A stretch of 64,000 nucleotides of DNA from Rhodobacteraceae bacterium M385 (lineage in GTDB: Bacteria > Pseudomonadota > Alphaproteobacteria > Rhodobacterales > Rhodobacteraceae), in the NCBI GenBank assembly GCA_025141835.1, contig CP081102.1, positions 62,001 to 126,000 of the forward strand, read 5' to 3'. Both the position numbers and the translations under genes were made by a program. The notes under the pieces are model-generated. The model worked only from the letters and a program-made list of their open reading frames with translations. It searched no databases and was not told the origin of the DNA. Shown piece by piece: positions 33,974-42,297 of this stretch (position 1 is its first letter; every line of letters starts with the position of its first letter).

Positions 33974-35145
33974 TCAGGCCGTTCTTTAGAAAACGCGTAG
34001 GCGGCGAGCCCCACAAGGATCGCCGCCGCAAAAATCGCAAACAACGCACCATAGGCTGCGTTTGCGCCCATGGTGGTGCTTAACCCGCCGTGGATCGGGC
34101 CTGAGGCGAACTGAATAACGCCCGCGCCCCCAATTCCGAACAGGTTCATCAAACTTACGCCACGCCCTGTCAGGTGATGGGGCAGAAACTCGCGCCCATG
34201 GGCCATGACTGCTGGATAAGACGCGCCAAAGGTGCCGATGGCCACGAAAAGCATCACGGAAATAGCAAAGCTTGCGGGCGGAAGCACGAAGAACGAAAGG
34301 CATAGCAAGGCAACGGCCGCGTTCCCCGCCAAGATCGTCAACTTGCGACTGGCAAAGAGCCGATCTGCGAAACCGTACAGGAAATTGCCCGCCACCATCG
34401 CCAGACCCATCGCCAATGTGGCGACCCCGATCTGTTGCAGCGTGGCCCCGAAAACATCGCTGACATAGGGGCTGATCCATAGCCCTCGGATACCCGCCGT
34501 GGGCGCATAGCACACCAGCATCCCCACATAGACCGGCCAAAGGGCACGAATGCGCAGAAGTTGCAGGAAGCTACCCTTCGCCTCTCCTTCAGGTTTGGCC
34601 GGGTCGCGTACGAAGGCCAGCACACCAAGGGCGATAGCGCCGGTGAATGCCGCCGCGATCCACAGGGTTTCGCGCCAGCCAAGGGCCTCGACCACCCAAG
34701 CCAGCGGCGCGGCAGATAACAGGTTCCCGAGGGAGCTGACCCCAACCGTGACGCCCGCCAAGGTGCCGAACATCGCGGCAGAGAAGGTGCGGGCGAAAAT
34801 GTAGTAGGTCGCCATCAACACGGGTGAGCAGCCGATGCCGATCAGACCCATTGCCAGAATGATCCCGCCCGGACCCTGCGCCAAGGCAAACACAACGCAA
34901 CCGCCCGCCGCCCCAAGCAGGAAAAGGCTGGCGGCAGTTCTGCGCGGCCCAAGGGTATCCAGCGCCCACCCGACAGGCAGCTGCATCACGGCAAACGTCG
35001 CGAACCAAAGGCCCGAGGCCGTCGCGAGATTCTCGGTCGTCATGCCAAGTTCGCCCCGAAGCACCGGGGCCAAGACCGCCAGAAAAGCGCGGAAAAATTG
35101 GCTGAGGCAGTAGGCGACGATCAAAAAAGACAAGCCTGCGCGCAT
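33970..35145 (-). CDS. MFS transporter
   Basis: A 391-residue twelve-helix major facilitator with the signature loop after helix 2 (GWALDTLGPRRTAASLFLLG) and a second in the middle (GFADRLFASRKLTI). I chose the ATG at 35145, preceded by GGAGGAAGCTAACC; the frame extends to 35205 without need. It is divergent from the iron-binding protein gene, and the shared 165-base region holds two copies of a palindrome. That suggests joint control, perhaps by iron, and possibly a siderophore or metal-complex substrate. The substrate is otherwise unknown. Confidence 0.85.
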   Translation of the reverse strand: MRAGLSFLIVAYCLSQFFRAFLAVLAPVLRGELGMTTENLATASGLWFATFAVMQLPVGWALDTLGPRRTAASLFLLGAAGGCVVFALAQGPGGIILAMGLIGIGCSPVLMATYYIFARTFSAAMFGTLAGVTVGVSSLGNLLSAAPLAWVVEALGWRETLWIAAAFTGAIALGVLAFVRDPAKPEGEAKGSFLQLLRIRALWPVYVGMLVCYAPTAGIRGLWISPYVSDVFGATLQQIGVATLAMGLAMVAGNFLYGFADRLFASRKLTILAGNAAVALLCLSFFVLPPASFAISVMLFVAIGTFGASYPAVMAHGREFLPHHLTGRGVSLMNLFGIGGAGVIQFASGPIHGGLSTTMGANAAYGALFAIFAAAILVGLAAYAFSKERPD

Positions 35146-35217
35146 GGTTAGCTTCCTCCCTTGCACCACTCGTCGGGACCTTACGCTCCCTCCTCGCAGC
35201 CGCAAGGGGGCGCGTTT

Positions 35218-35240
35218 CCGATTGTTTTGGTCGGATAAAC
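35218..35240. promoter_or_regulatory. Palindromic operator-like site, copy 1
   Basis: Core CCGATTGTTTTGGTCGG, an imperfect dyad with the same 5-base centre (GTTTT) as the copy at 35275-35297. It lies 73 bases before the start of the MFS gene and 71 bases before the iron-binding protein gene. Likely one of two half-sites of a shared regulator. Confidence 0.6.
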
Positions 35241-35274
35241 CTTGACGGGGCAGGTTGTCTTCGGTTCAAAGCCT

Positions 35275-35297
35275 CTGACTGTTTTAGTCAGATTAAC
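35275..35297. promoter_or_regulatory. Palindromic operator-like site, copy 2 (iron-regulator type)
   Basis: A perfect inverted repeat CTGACT-GTTTT-AGTCAG, 14 bases before the start codon of the iron-binding protein gene. It fits TGA-N9-TCA, the form described for RirA iron-responsive operators in alphaproteobacteria. The match and the gene context suggest iron repression; which regulator binds is inferred. Confidence 0.65.
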
Positions 35298-35310
35298 TAG
35301 GGAGCCTCTA

Positions 35311-36330
35311 ATGACTCGCACACTGACCGCCCTTTTGGGCACCACGATCTTCATGTCCACGGCTTTGGCCGCTCAGGCGCAAGAGTTGAACCTCTATTCC
35401 TCGCGCCACTACGAGACCGACGAACGCCTTTATTCCGACTTCACTGAACTGACCGGCATCACCATCAACCGCATCGAAGGCAACGCCGACGAGCTGATCG
35501 CGCGGATGTCGGCTGAGGGTGCGAACTCTCCTGCTGATGTGTTCCTGACGGTTGATACATCGCGCTTGCAACGGGCCGCCGACATGGGCGTACTTCAGGC
35601 GATTGAAAGCGATGTGCTGGCCGAGCGTATTCCCGCTAACCTGCGCGACGACGACAACATGTGGTTTGGCTTCTCGCAGCGGGCCCGGATCATCTTCTAC
35701 GATACCGAGCGTGTCGAAAACCCGCCCCTTAACTACCTTGATCTCGCCGATCCTGCCTATGAAGGCCTGATCTGCATCCGGTCTTCTACCAACACCTACA
35801 ACCAGACGCTTCTGGCCTCTCTCATCGAGAACCACGGCGAAGAAGCAGCCCGCGATTGGGCCGAGGGCGTTGTGGCCAACATGGCGCGCGACCCACAGGG
35901 CGGCGATACCGACCAGCTGCGCGGCTTGGTTTCCGGCGAGTGCGGCATCTCAGTCTCAAACACCTATTACATGGCGCGTTCCATCCGCCGTGATGTGGAA
36001 GGCCTGAGCGCGGAAGACCGTGAAAACATCGGTTGGGTTTTCCCTGACCAAGGTGGCAACGGCGCCCACGTGAACCTGTCCGGCGGCGGTGTGGCGGCGA
36101 ATGCGCCGCATCTGGATGCAGCAATTGCGTTTATGGAATACCTCGCCTCTGACCAAGCGCAGGAATACTTCAGCGCCGGCAACGACGAATACCCCGTTGT
36201 GGAAGGCGTGGCGATTGCGGCCTCGGCACAGGAATTGGGCGAGTTTGAAGCCGACGACGTGAGCCTTGCAGCAGTGGCGGGTAACCTGCCCCTTGCTCAG
36301 CAGATCTTCAACGAGGCGGGCTGGGAATAA
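35311..36330 (+). CDS. Fe(3+) ABC transporter periplasmic binding protein (FbpA-like)
   Basis: A 339-residue periplasmic ferric-iron-binding protein. A signal peptide (MTRTLTALLGTTIFMSTALAAQAQ) is followed by ELNLYSSRHYETDERLYSDFTELTGITINRIEG, the typical N-terminus of the Fbp/Fut group, and by NTYYMARSIRR carrying the adjacent tyrosines that bind Fe3+. AGGGAGCCTCTA precedes the ATG at 35311. The permease and ATPase genes do not follow; a permease of the right family is 10.5 kb away at 46.9 kb. A two-copy palindrome upstream suggests iron control. A terminator follows. Confidence 0.92.
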   Translation: MTRTLTALLGTTIFMSTALAAQAQELNLYSSRHYETDERLYSDFTELTGITINRIEGNADELIARMSAEGANSPADVFLTVDTSRLQRAADMGVLQAIESDVLAERIPANLRDDDNMWFGFSQRARIIFYDTERVENPPLNYLDLADPAYEGLICIRSSTNTYNQTLLASLIENHGEEAARDWAEGVVANMARDPQGGDTDQLRGLVSGECGISVSNTYYMARSIRRDVEGLSAEDRENIGWVFPDQGGNGAHVNLSGGGVAANAPHLDAAIAFMEYLASDQAQEYFSAGNDEYPVVEGVAIAASAQELGEFEADDVSLAAVAGNLPLAQQIFNEAGWE

Positions 36331-36361
36331 TCCCTTTCTGCCCTCATTGAATGCACAACCG

Positions 36362-36388
36362 AAAGGCGCCCCTAACCGGGCGCCTTTT
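36362..36388. terminator. Bidirectional terminator overlapping an MFS gene end
   Basis: Ten-base stem AAAGGCGCCC / GGGCGCCTTT with loop CTAACC, then a T on the plus strand and AAA on the other side. It terminates the iron-binding protein gene; its right part contains the last codons and stop of the convergent MFS gene. Confidence 0.8.
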
Positions 36389-37595
36389 GCGTTTGTAACC
36401 GCTCAGTCCAAAGCATCACCGGCACCAACACCACCGATAGCGCAAGGCACCAAACGCCTTGGGTTACACCCTGTTCCGGATAGGTGACGCCTTGGTCAAT
36501 GAACCAACCGGTGATCCCCGGCCCAATGGCGGTGGAAAACACCATGACCGCAGTCGCGATGGAGCGGACAGAACCAAGGTGATTGGTGCCGAACAAGGTG
36601 GGCAATAACGTGCCCGACAACGCCGCCACCGTCCCTTGGGTCACCCCTACCAGAGCCAAGGCCACGACCCAGCCAAACGGCGTTTCCGAAGGGCCGATCA
36701 GGAACATGCCAAGGCCCATGGGCACCAAGGCAATCGGCATTAACCGCGCCGGTCCGAACCTGTCCGAGGCCCACCCTGCCACAAGCCCCATCGTGACGCT
36801 GGCCGCCGCATAGACCGCGTAGCTCGGGGCCATGGCGGTCAGGGTCCAGCCCTTGACCTCGGCCACGTGAACGGCGTGGAAGAAAACGACGGTGCCGATG
36901 AAACCCGGCGTCAGAAGCAGGGGCACGAGGGCGTAGAACAGTGGATGGCGCAGCACCTCGCCGCGGGTCCAATGCTTGCCGAAAATTCCCGGCGCGCCTT
37001 GGCCTCCGTTTGATCCGGCGGGGGCACGATCTTGGGCCAGAAGCCATATTAGCGCGGGGATCAAGGCCAGCGCAATGACCGCCGCCGCGACGCCCCAGGT
37101 GGCCCGCCAACCGATGCCCGCGATAATCAGGATGGTGACAATCGGAAGCGTTGCCTCGCCCAGAGGATAGCCAAGGTTCGTCAGCCCCATGGCGCGGCCC
37201 CGTGTCGCCACAAACCACCGCGCCATGGCGGTGGCCTTCATATGGGTCATCATACCCTGGCCGCAAAAACGCAGCAGAAAGACCGAGATTAGCAGCACCC
37301 AAACCGAAGAGCCGAGGGCCATCAAAACGCAGGCGAGCGCCAAGAAGCTGGTCACAATCAACGCCAGACGCGACAGCGGCACGGTGTCAGCACGCCCGCC
37401 GAACAGGATCAGCAAGCAGGCCGAAGACACTGTGGCAATCGTGTAGATGCCACCCCACTGCCCATCCGTCAGCCCGTAGGCCAGCCGTATTTCACCCGCA
37501 AAGATCGAGATGAAATAGGTCTGCCCAAACGATGATCCGAAACTGAGAAGCAGCCCGGTGGCAAGCCACCGGGCGTTCTCTCGGACGAAGCTCAA
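36372..37595 (-). CDS. MFS transporter
   Basis: A 407-residue major facilitator with about twelve membrane helices, resembling the oxalate/formate-antiporter-like MFS group (GSSFGQTYFISIFAGEIR; GRAMGLTNLGYPLGEATLPIV). It starts with TTG at 37595, overlapping the stop of the HupE gene (TTGA), so it should be translated from the same message. The substrate is unknown. Its final codons lie in the stem of the terminator of the convergent iron-binding protein gene. Confidence 0.85.
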   Translation of the reverse strand: MSFVRENARWLATGLLLSFGSSFGQTYFISIFAGEIRLAYGLTDGQWGGIYTIATVSSACLLILFGGRADTVPLSRLALIVTSFLALACVLMALGSSVWVLLISVFLLRFCGQGMMTHMKATAMARWFVATRGRAMGLTNLGYPLGEATLPIVTILIIAGIGWRATWGVAAAVIALALIPALIWLLAQDRAPAGSNGGQGAPGIFGKHWTRGEVLRHPLFYALVPLLLTPGFIGTVVFFHAVHVAEVKGWTLTAMAPSYAVYAAASVTMGLVAGWASDRFGPARLMPIALVPMGLGMFLIGPSETPFGWVVALALVGVTQGTVAALSGTLLPTLFGTNHLGSVRSIATAVMVFSTAIGPGITGWFIDQGVTYPEQGVTQGVWCLALSVVLVPVMLWTERLQTQKAPG

Positions 37596-38719
37596 AGAAG
37601 GGTCCGTTCAACCACCCACCATGCGCCGATCGCGGCGATTACCAAGGACGCCGGGATCACGATAACGGTGCGATACCAGTCCTTTTTCATGAACCAGCCG
37701 ACCAAAGCGAAGGCGATGGCGATGACGGCCAATTGGCCCAGTTCCACGCCGATGTTGAAGCCAATGAGCGCCTCGATGAACCGACCCGAGGCGATGCCGA
37801 AATCACCCAGAACGCTGGCGAAGCCCAAGCCGTGTAAAAGGCCGAAGCCGAAGACAAAAATCGTGCGCCATTTGGTGTTGCCGATCCCAAGGATGTTTTC
37901 CACCGCGACATAGACAATGGAAGCGGCGATCAGCGGCTCCACCACGCTACCGGGGATAGAGACGACGCCGGTGGCCGCCAAAGCCAACGTGATCGTATGG
38001 GCCACCGTGAAGGCCGTGACCTGCAACAACAGGGGGCGCATCTGAGTGGCAAAAAAGAACAGTCCAAGCACGAACAGGATGTGATCGAGGCCCTTGGGGA
38101 TGATGTGATCGAAACCGGACACAACGTAACGCACAAAGACCTCCATCGCGCCTTCCGTCAGGATTTCTGCGCGGGGCAGTTCTGGCGTTAGCTCTCCGCC
38201 ATCAAGGAAGCCCTCGTAAGCATCGTCCCCGCCGCCCACTTGGCGCGGAACGAACGTGCCAAACTGCGGCGACAAACCGACCTGCACCCCTGCATCGCCT
38301 TCGGGCAAAGTCGCGCCCACGGTCAGCAAAGAGTCACGAGGAAGCTCTGGGTCGCCTACTTCGGGGATTTGCACGGCGATGATCTGCGGCTCCAGCCGTT
38401 CTCCATCCACCTCAATGATGAAACCAAGCGCGATACGGTCCCATGCCTCGCGCAGCTCTGCTTCAAGTTCTGCCGGGCCCATTTCCCGCAACCGGTCGTA
38501 GATTGCGGCCTCTGGGGCGGCGTCGGTGTCTTCCACCGCGCTGACGTCGATGCCGGCGATCAACGCCTCTAGCGTCGCGCGTAGGGACATGGTGACTTCT
38601 GTCTCGCCCACTTCGATATCTGCGATGGTTGGGCGTATCTCATGCGCCCAAGCTGGCAGAACCGTGAAGACAAGCGCCATTGACAGCGCGATGCGCCGCA
38701 CCATGGTTAAACCAATCAT
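37592..38719 (-). CDS. HupE/UreJ family membrane protein
   Basis: A 375-residue protein with a signal peptide (cleavage after AWA, leaving HEIRPT), an extracytoplasmic domain of about 180 residues, then six or so membrane helices. The helical part has GFDHIIPKGLDHILFVLGLFFFA and FGLLHGLGFASVLGDFG, the His motifs of the HupE/UreJ_2 family linked to nickel, cobalt or other metal uptake. I chose the ATG at 38719 (AGAGGG nine bases upstream); 38704 is an alternative. The DUF4198 gene begins 17 bases away on the other strand. Metal identity is unknown. Confidence 0.85.
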   Translation of the reverse strand: MIGLTMVRRIALSMALVFTVLPAWAHEIRPTIADIEVGETEVTMSLRATLEALIAGIDVSAVEDTDAAPEAAIYDRLREMGPAELEAELREAWDRIALGFIIEVDGERLEPQIIAVQIPEVGDPELPRDSLLTVGATLPEGDAGVQVGLSPQFGTFVPRQVGGGDDAYEGFLDGGELTPELPRAEILTEGAMEVFVRYVVSGFDHIIPKGLDHILFVLGLFFFATQMRPLLLQVTAFTVAHTITLALAATGVVSIPGSVVEPLIAASIVYVAVENILGIGNTKWRTIFVFGFGLLHGLGFASVLGDFGIASGRFIEALIGFNIGVELGQLAVIAIAFALVGWFMKKDWYRTVIVIPASLVIAAIGAWWVVERTLL

Positions 38720-38736
38720 ATTAAAGGACCCTCTTA

Positions 38737-39543
38737 ATGAAACCCGTGTATCTGTTCGCAACAATTGCGGCTCTGGCCGTCCCCGGCAAGGGCATCGCTC
38801 ACGAATTTTGGATCGACCCGCAGGATTTCACGGTCGAAATTGGGGAGACGCTGTTGGCAGATCTTCGGGTCGGGCAAGAGTTTTCAGGTGCCGCGATGAG
38901 CTTTCTGCCCCGAAATTTTGACCGTTTCGAGGTGTTGAACGGGGGCCAAGCGCTACAGCCCGAAGGCCGCTTCGGGGATATTCCCGCATTACAGATGGGC
39001 GATCTGTCCGATGGCCTTGCTGTTATCGTGCACCAGACAACAGCCAACCAGCTTACGTGGTCCACGTGGGAACGGTTCCTGAACTTCGCGATCCACAAGG
39101 ACTTGGGCGATGTCACCGCGATGCACGCCACGCGCGGCCTTAGCCAGGAAAACGTGACTGAGGATTACATCCGCTACGCCAAATCCCTGGTCGCCATCGG
39201 CGAAGGTGCGGGCGCAGATAGCCGTGTGGGAATGCGCACGGAACTGGTGGCATTGGCCAATCCCTATACCGACGATATCTCTGCCGGGATGCCGATGCAG
39301 CTTTGGTACGATGACGCATTGCAGGCGGATTATCAGGTCGAACTGTTTGCCGAAGATGCCGAGGGCGAGGTGACGATTACCTATCATCGCACCGATGCCG
39401 ATGGCGTGGTACTTCTGCCGGTTGAACCGGGCATGAGCTACATGGCCGATGCGGTGTTTCTGGAAGCGGTCGAACCCGCCGAGGAAGGCGATGCCATTTG
39501 GGTGACCCATTGGGCGAATATGACGTTCTCTACCGCACCTTAA
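38737..39543 (+). CDS. DUF4198 periplasmic protein
   Basis: A 268-residue protein with a signal peptide (cleavage near KGIA-HEFW) and the DUF4198 start HEFWIDPQDFTVEIGETLLADLRVGQEF. A beta-rich carboxypeptidase-regulatory-like end follows. The family is often found beside nickel/cobalt transporters and is thought to bind metal in the periplasm; the mature N-terminal His-Glu supports this idea. AAAGGA precedes the ATG by eight bases. It is divergent from the HupE-like gene, suggesting a joint metal-handling task. Confidence 0.85.
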   Translation: MKPVYLFATIAALAVPGKGIAHEFWIDPQDFTVEIGETLLADLRVGQEFSGAAMSFLPRNFDRFEVLNGGQALQPEGRFGDIPALQMGDLSDGLAVIVHQTTANQLTWSTWERFLNFAIHKDLGDVTAMHATRGLSQENVTEDYIRYAKSLVAIGEGAGADSRVGMRTELVALANPYTDDISAGMPMQLWYDDALQADYQVELFAEDAEGEVTITYHRTDADGVVLLPVEPGMSYMADAVFLEAVEPAEEGDAIWVTHWANMTFSTAP

Positions 39544-39563
39544 GCCACAGCAGGCCCTTTAAC

Positions 39564-39610
39564 GGCGGGCCAACTCCCGCCCTACGCCTTGCCCTACCCG
39601 GGGCAAGGCG
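39564..39610. repeat. Two adjacent intergenic hairpins
   Basis: GGCGGG-CCAACT-CCCGCC (39564-39581) is followed by a ten-base stem CGCCTTGCCC / GGGCAAGGCG (39585-39610). They lie between the DUF4198 stop and the leuD ribosome site. They may end the first transcript or belong to a palindromic repeat family. Confidence 0.65.
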
Positions 39611-39642
39611 CTAATCCGTCCTTTGAACGAAGGAGAGCGCCC

Positions 39643-40248
39643 ATGGACAAGTTCACCAAACTGACTGGCATCGCAGCACCTATGCCGCTGATCAATGTCG
39701 ATACCGACATGATTATTCCCAAGCAATTCCTGAAAACGATCAAGCGTTCGGGCCTTGGGGTGAACCTGTTTGACGAGATGCGCTTTGACGACGAGGGCAA
39801 GGAAATCCCTGATTTCGTGCTGAACAAACCCGCCTACCGTGAAGCCCAAATCCTTGTGGCGGGCGACAACTTTGGCTGCGGCTCGTCCCGCGAACACGCG
39901 CCTTGGGCGTTGCTGGATTTCGGCATCCGCTGTGTGATCGCGCCGTCGTTCGCCGATATTTTTTACAACAATTGCTTCAAGAACGGCATTTTGCCGATCG
40001 TTCTGCCGCAAGAGCAGGTCGATATGCTGATGGACGACGCCGATCGGGGTGCTAACGCTGTGGTTTCTGTTGATCTGGAAAGCCAGACAATCACCGGTCC
40101 CGATGGCGGCTCGATCAGCTTCGAAGTTGACGCATTCCGCAAGCATTGCTTGATGAACGGCCTCGATGACATCGGTTTGACGATGGAGAAAGCCCCCTCC
40201 ATCAAAGCGTTTGAGGCCGAGGCAGCGCAGGCGCGTCCTTGGGTCTAA
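39643..40248 (+). CDS. leuD: 3-isopropylmalate dehydratase small subunit
   Basis: A 201-residue subunit that completes isopropylmalate isomerase with LeuC (encoded at 48.6-50.0 kb). It has NVDTDMIIPKQFLKTI near the start and the swivel-domain motif AGDNFGCGSSREHAPWAL. AAGGAG precedes the ATG at 39643; the frame is open to 39589 but that part covers a hairpin. It is separated from leuC and leuB by several kilobases. A terminator follows at 40302-40335. Confidence 0.95.
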   Translation: MDKFTKLTGIAAPMPLINVDTDMIIPKQFLKTIKRSGLGVNLFDEMRFDDEGKEIPDFVLNKPAYREAQILVAGDNFGCGSSREHAPWALLDFGIRCVIAPSFADIFYNNCFKNGILPIVLPQEQVDMLMDDADRGANAVVSVDLESQTITGPDGGSISFEVDAFRKHCLMNGLDDIGLTMEKAPSIKAFEAEAAQARPWV

Positions 40249-40301
40249 ACCCATCCAATCTAGAATCGCTGTGATGCAAAACTGTGACATCTCAGCCTCT
40301 T

Positions 40302-40335
40302 AAACGGCGTCCTTCACGCGAAAGGGCGCCGTTTT
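40302..40335 (+). terminator. Rho-independent terminator of leuD
   Basis: A stem of about 13 pairs with one mismatch (AAACGGCG...CGCCGTTT, loop around CACGCG) ends in TTTT, some 55 bases after the leuD stop. Confidence 0.8.
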
Positions 40336-40483
40336 GCATTGCGGCATCGGACCAAATTGGGCACAATTGTGTCAAAATAGTGCTCATGCTGGGTGCGATG
40401 GAACAAATTCACATGAAATTGGACCAATCGTGCCACGAAATGGGTCAGAAGGCAGAATAAGTGTGTTGGCATGAACCGACACC

Positions 40484-41359
40484 ATGTTTGAGGTAGATGC
40501 AGTGTTCACCAGATTGGTCGGCGCGCTTGTGCGGGCGATAATGATCGTTATCGTCGTTTTGACGCCGTCCCTGCTGTTGCCAGGGACGAGCGCTGAAGGC
40601 GCCCAGATGTCGACCTTGGTGGCCTTGGCTTTCGCGGCGATCATCCTGTTTGAATACGGTGCGAAATTCCCCAGCTTGATCGAGTTCCGCGACGCGCCGC
40701 CGATAAACCGTATCCGTATAGTCGCGCTTTTTCTGATGCTTTTTGGCTTGTGCGTTATCAGTGGCAGCACCCACGACGATTCCACGCTTTCCATGGTCGT
40801 GACCGCCCTTGGCTACGTCGTTGGGCAAGCGCTCGATTTCCCCTACAGCCCTCTGCGCGTTATCGTTAGCAACCTGCCTGCCGATGTCGACCCGACTGTA
40901 GCCGCGCAGATCCAAGCGATGGCTGGATTGTCCATTCTCCTGACGTTGATTTCGCTATTCATGTTCGCGACCCTGCTGCGGCTTGGAAATTGGCCGAACC
41001 GAGGGTCGAGCTTCAACGTTTGGGTAAATCTGCCCACATTCGACCCCACCGCGGGCGGAGATGTTGTGAAAAGATTAAGCCGTGACGGCCGCGTTAACAT
41101 TATCTTTGGAATTTTCGCGCCATTTGTAATCCCAGTGGTGGCCGTCATGGCGGCCAGTCAGTTGCAGGTGTCCATCCTCCGGTCGCCGCAAACAATGGTA
41201 TGGGCGATTACGATATGGATGTTCCTCCCCCTCAGCCTGATCATGCGGGGCCAAGCAATGCTTCGCGTGGCACGGATGATCCGCTCGCGGCGGGCCCGTT
41301 TGGTAGCTGGCGTCGAAACCAACGCGTCGGGCTCTGTTATGTCCTCCTCGGCTGCTTAA
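40484..41359 (+). CDS. Hypothetical integral membrane protein
   Basis: A 291-residue protein I do not recognise. Five or six hydrophobic segments are visible (about residues 14-33, 45-60, 76-92, 138-162, 207-226, 234-252), with a short loop containing the NWPNRGSSFNVWVNLPTFDP block and a basic tail (RMIRSRRARL). No known motif is evident. The ATG at 40484 lacks a clear Shine-Dalgarno, so the start is uncertain. Its 3' end overlaps the start of the next gene by 145-160 bases in another frame. Confidence 0.65.
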   Translation: MFEVDAVFTRLVGALVRAIMIVIVVLTPSLLLPGTSAEGAQMSTLVALAFAAIILFEYGAKFPSLIEFRDAPPINRIRIVALFLMLFGLCVISGSTHDDSTLSMVVTALGYVVGQALDFPYSPLRVIVSNLPADVDPTVAAQIQAMAGLSILLTLISLFMFATLLRLGNWPNRGSSFNVWVNLPTFDPTAGGDVVKRLSRDGRVNIIFGIFAPFVIPVVAVMAASQLQVSILRSPQTMVWAITIWMFLPLSLIMRGQAMLRVARMIRSRRARLVAGVETNASGSVMSSSAA

Positions 41360-42297
41360 GCACCGGAGCGGCACAGGCTGAACCGCTTCGACTTGCGAGT
41401 TTTCACAGTGATCTTTCCGGACGCGGCCCCGGCCTAATCCTGCGCGATATCCTACGCCAAGACGATCAGATTGCGGCAACGATTGACGTCATCGCGACGA
41501 TCAACCCCGATATCCTCGCCCTGCAAGACATCGACTATGACGGAAATCACCTTGCCCTTACCGCGCTGGCCGAGGCGCTTGGCTATCCGCATTTCCTTAC
41601 CCTCCGCCCCAATTCCGGGCTGCTGACGGGGCTTGATCTGGACGGTGACGGGCGCACCGATGGCCCCCAAGATGCCCATGGATACGGGCGGTTCAGCGGC
41701 CAGGGTGGCATGGGGTTGCTGTCCCGTTATCCCTTGGGGCAGGTGCAGGATTTTTCGGACGTGCTGTGGGCCGATGTGCCCGGCAACAGTGCCGCCGAGG
41801 TTAATCTCGCTGCCGCCCTTCCCTTGCTTCGCCTACATTCTGTCGGCGCTTGGGAGGTAGAGGTTCAGGCCCCCAACGGCCCGTTCCACGTCCTTATGTC
41901 TCACGCAACAACCCCCGTTTTTGATGGTCCAGAAGATCGCAACGGCCTGCGCAACGCCGATGAAACGCGGTTTTGGCACCAGTATCTGGACACCTCCGCC
42001 CCCGCCCACTTCGCCTATATGGGCACCCTCAACGTCGATCCTTCGGGCGGCGAGGGGCTGCGCGCGCCCCTACAGGACTTGCTGGCGCATCCCGCCTTGC
42101 AAGACCCGCTGCCCGACCTGCCAACCGCAGATTGGGACGAGCCGTCACCCGGCGATCTTCGGGTTGATTACCTGCTGCCATCCCGCACCCTGACCGTCCT
42201 CGACGCGGGCGTGCTTTGGCCCACAGACGGGCCACTGGTCGAGGCTGTGCAAGAAGCCTCGGACCACCGGATCGTCTGGGTTGATGTGGATTATTGA
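41200..42297 (+). CDS. Endonuclease/exonuclease/phosphatase family protein
   Basis: A protein of the EEP (DNase I-like) fold of about 360 residues. RLASFHSDLSGRGPGLILRD, DVIATINPDILALQDIDYDG (metal-binding Glu position replaced by QDID), GGMGLLSRYP and the C-terminal SDHRIVWVDVDY are visible. A hydrophobic stretch ending GAAQA-EP looks like an export signal but lies some 40 residues after the first possible in-frame ATG (41200, or 41215), and no closer start codon exists. The phosphoesterase substrate is unknown. It overlaps the preceding gene and, by seven bases, the convergent epimerase gene. Confidence 0.75.
   Translation: MGDYDMDVPPPQPDHAGPSNASRGTDDPLAAGPFGSWRRNQRVGLCYVLLGCLSTGAAQAEPLRLASFHSDLSGRGPGLILRDILRQDDQIAATIDVIATINPDILALQDIDYDGNHLALTALAEALGYPHFLTLRPNSGLLTGLDLDGDGRTDGPQDAHGYGRFSGQGGMGLLSRYPLGQVQDFSDVLWADVPGNSAAEVNLAAALPLLRLHSVGAWEVEVQAPNGPFHVLMSHATTPVFDGPEDRNGLRNADETRFWHQYLDTSAPAHFAYMGTLNVDPSGGEGLRAPLQDLLAHPALQDPLPDLPTADWDEPSPGDLRVDYLLPSRTLTVLDAGVLWPTDGPLVEAVQEASDHRIVWVDVDY

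Noticed and set aside
40362..40371. Perfect palindrome CACAATTGTG after leuD
   Set aside because: Ten bases, a single copy and no clear promoter next to it; too short to call an operator.
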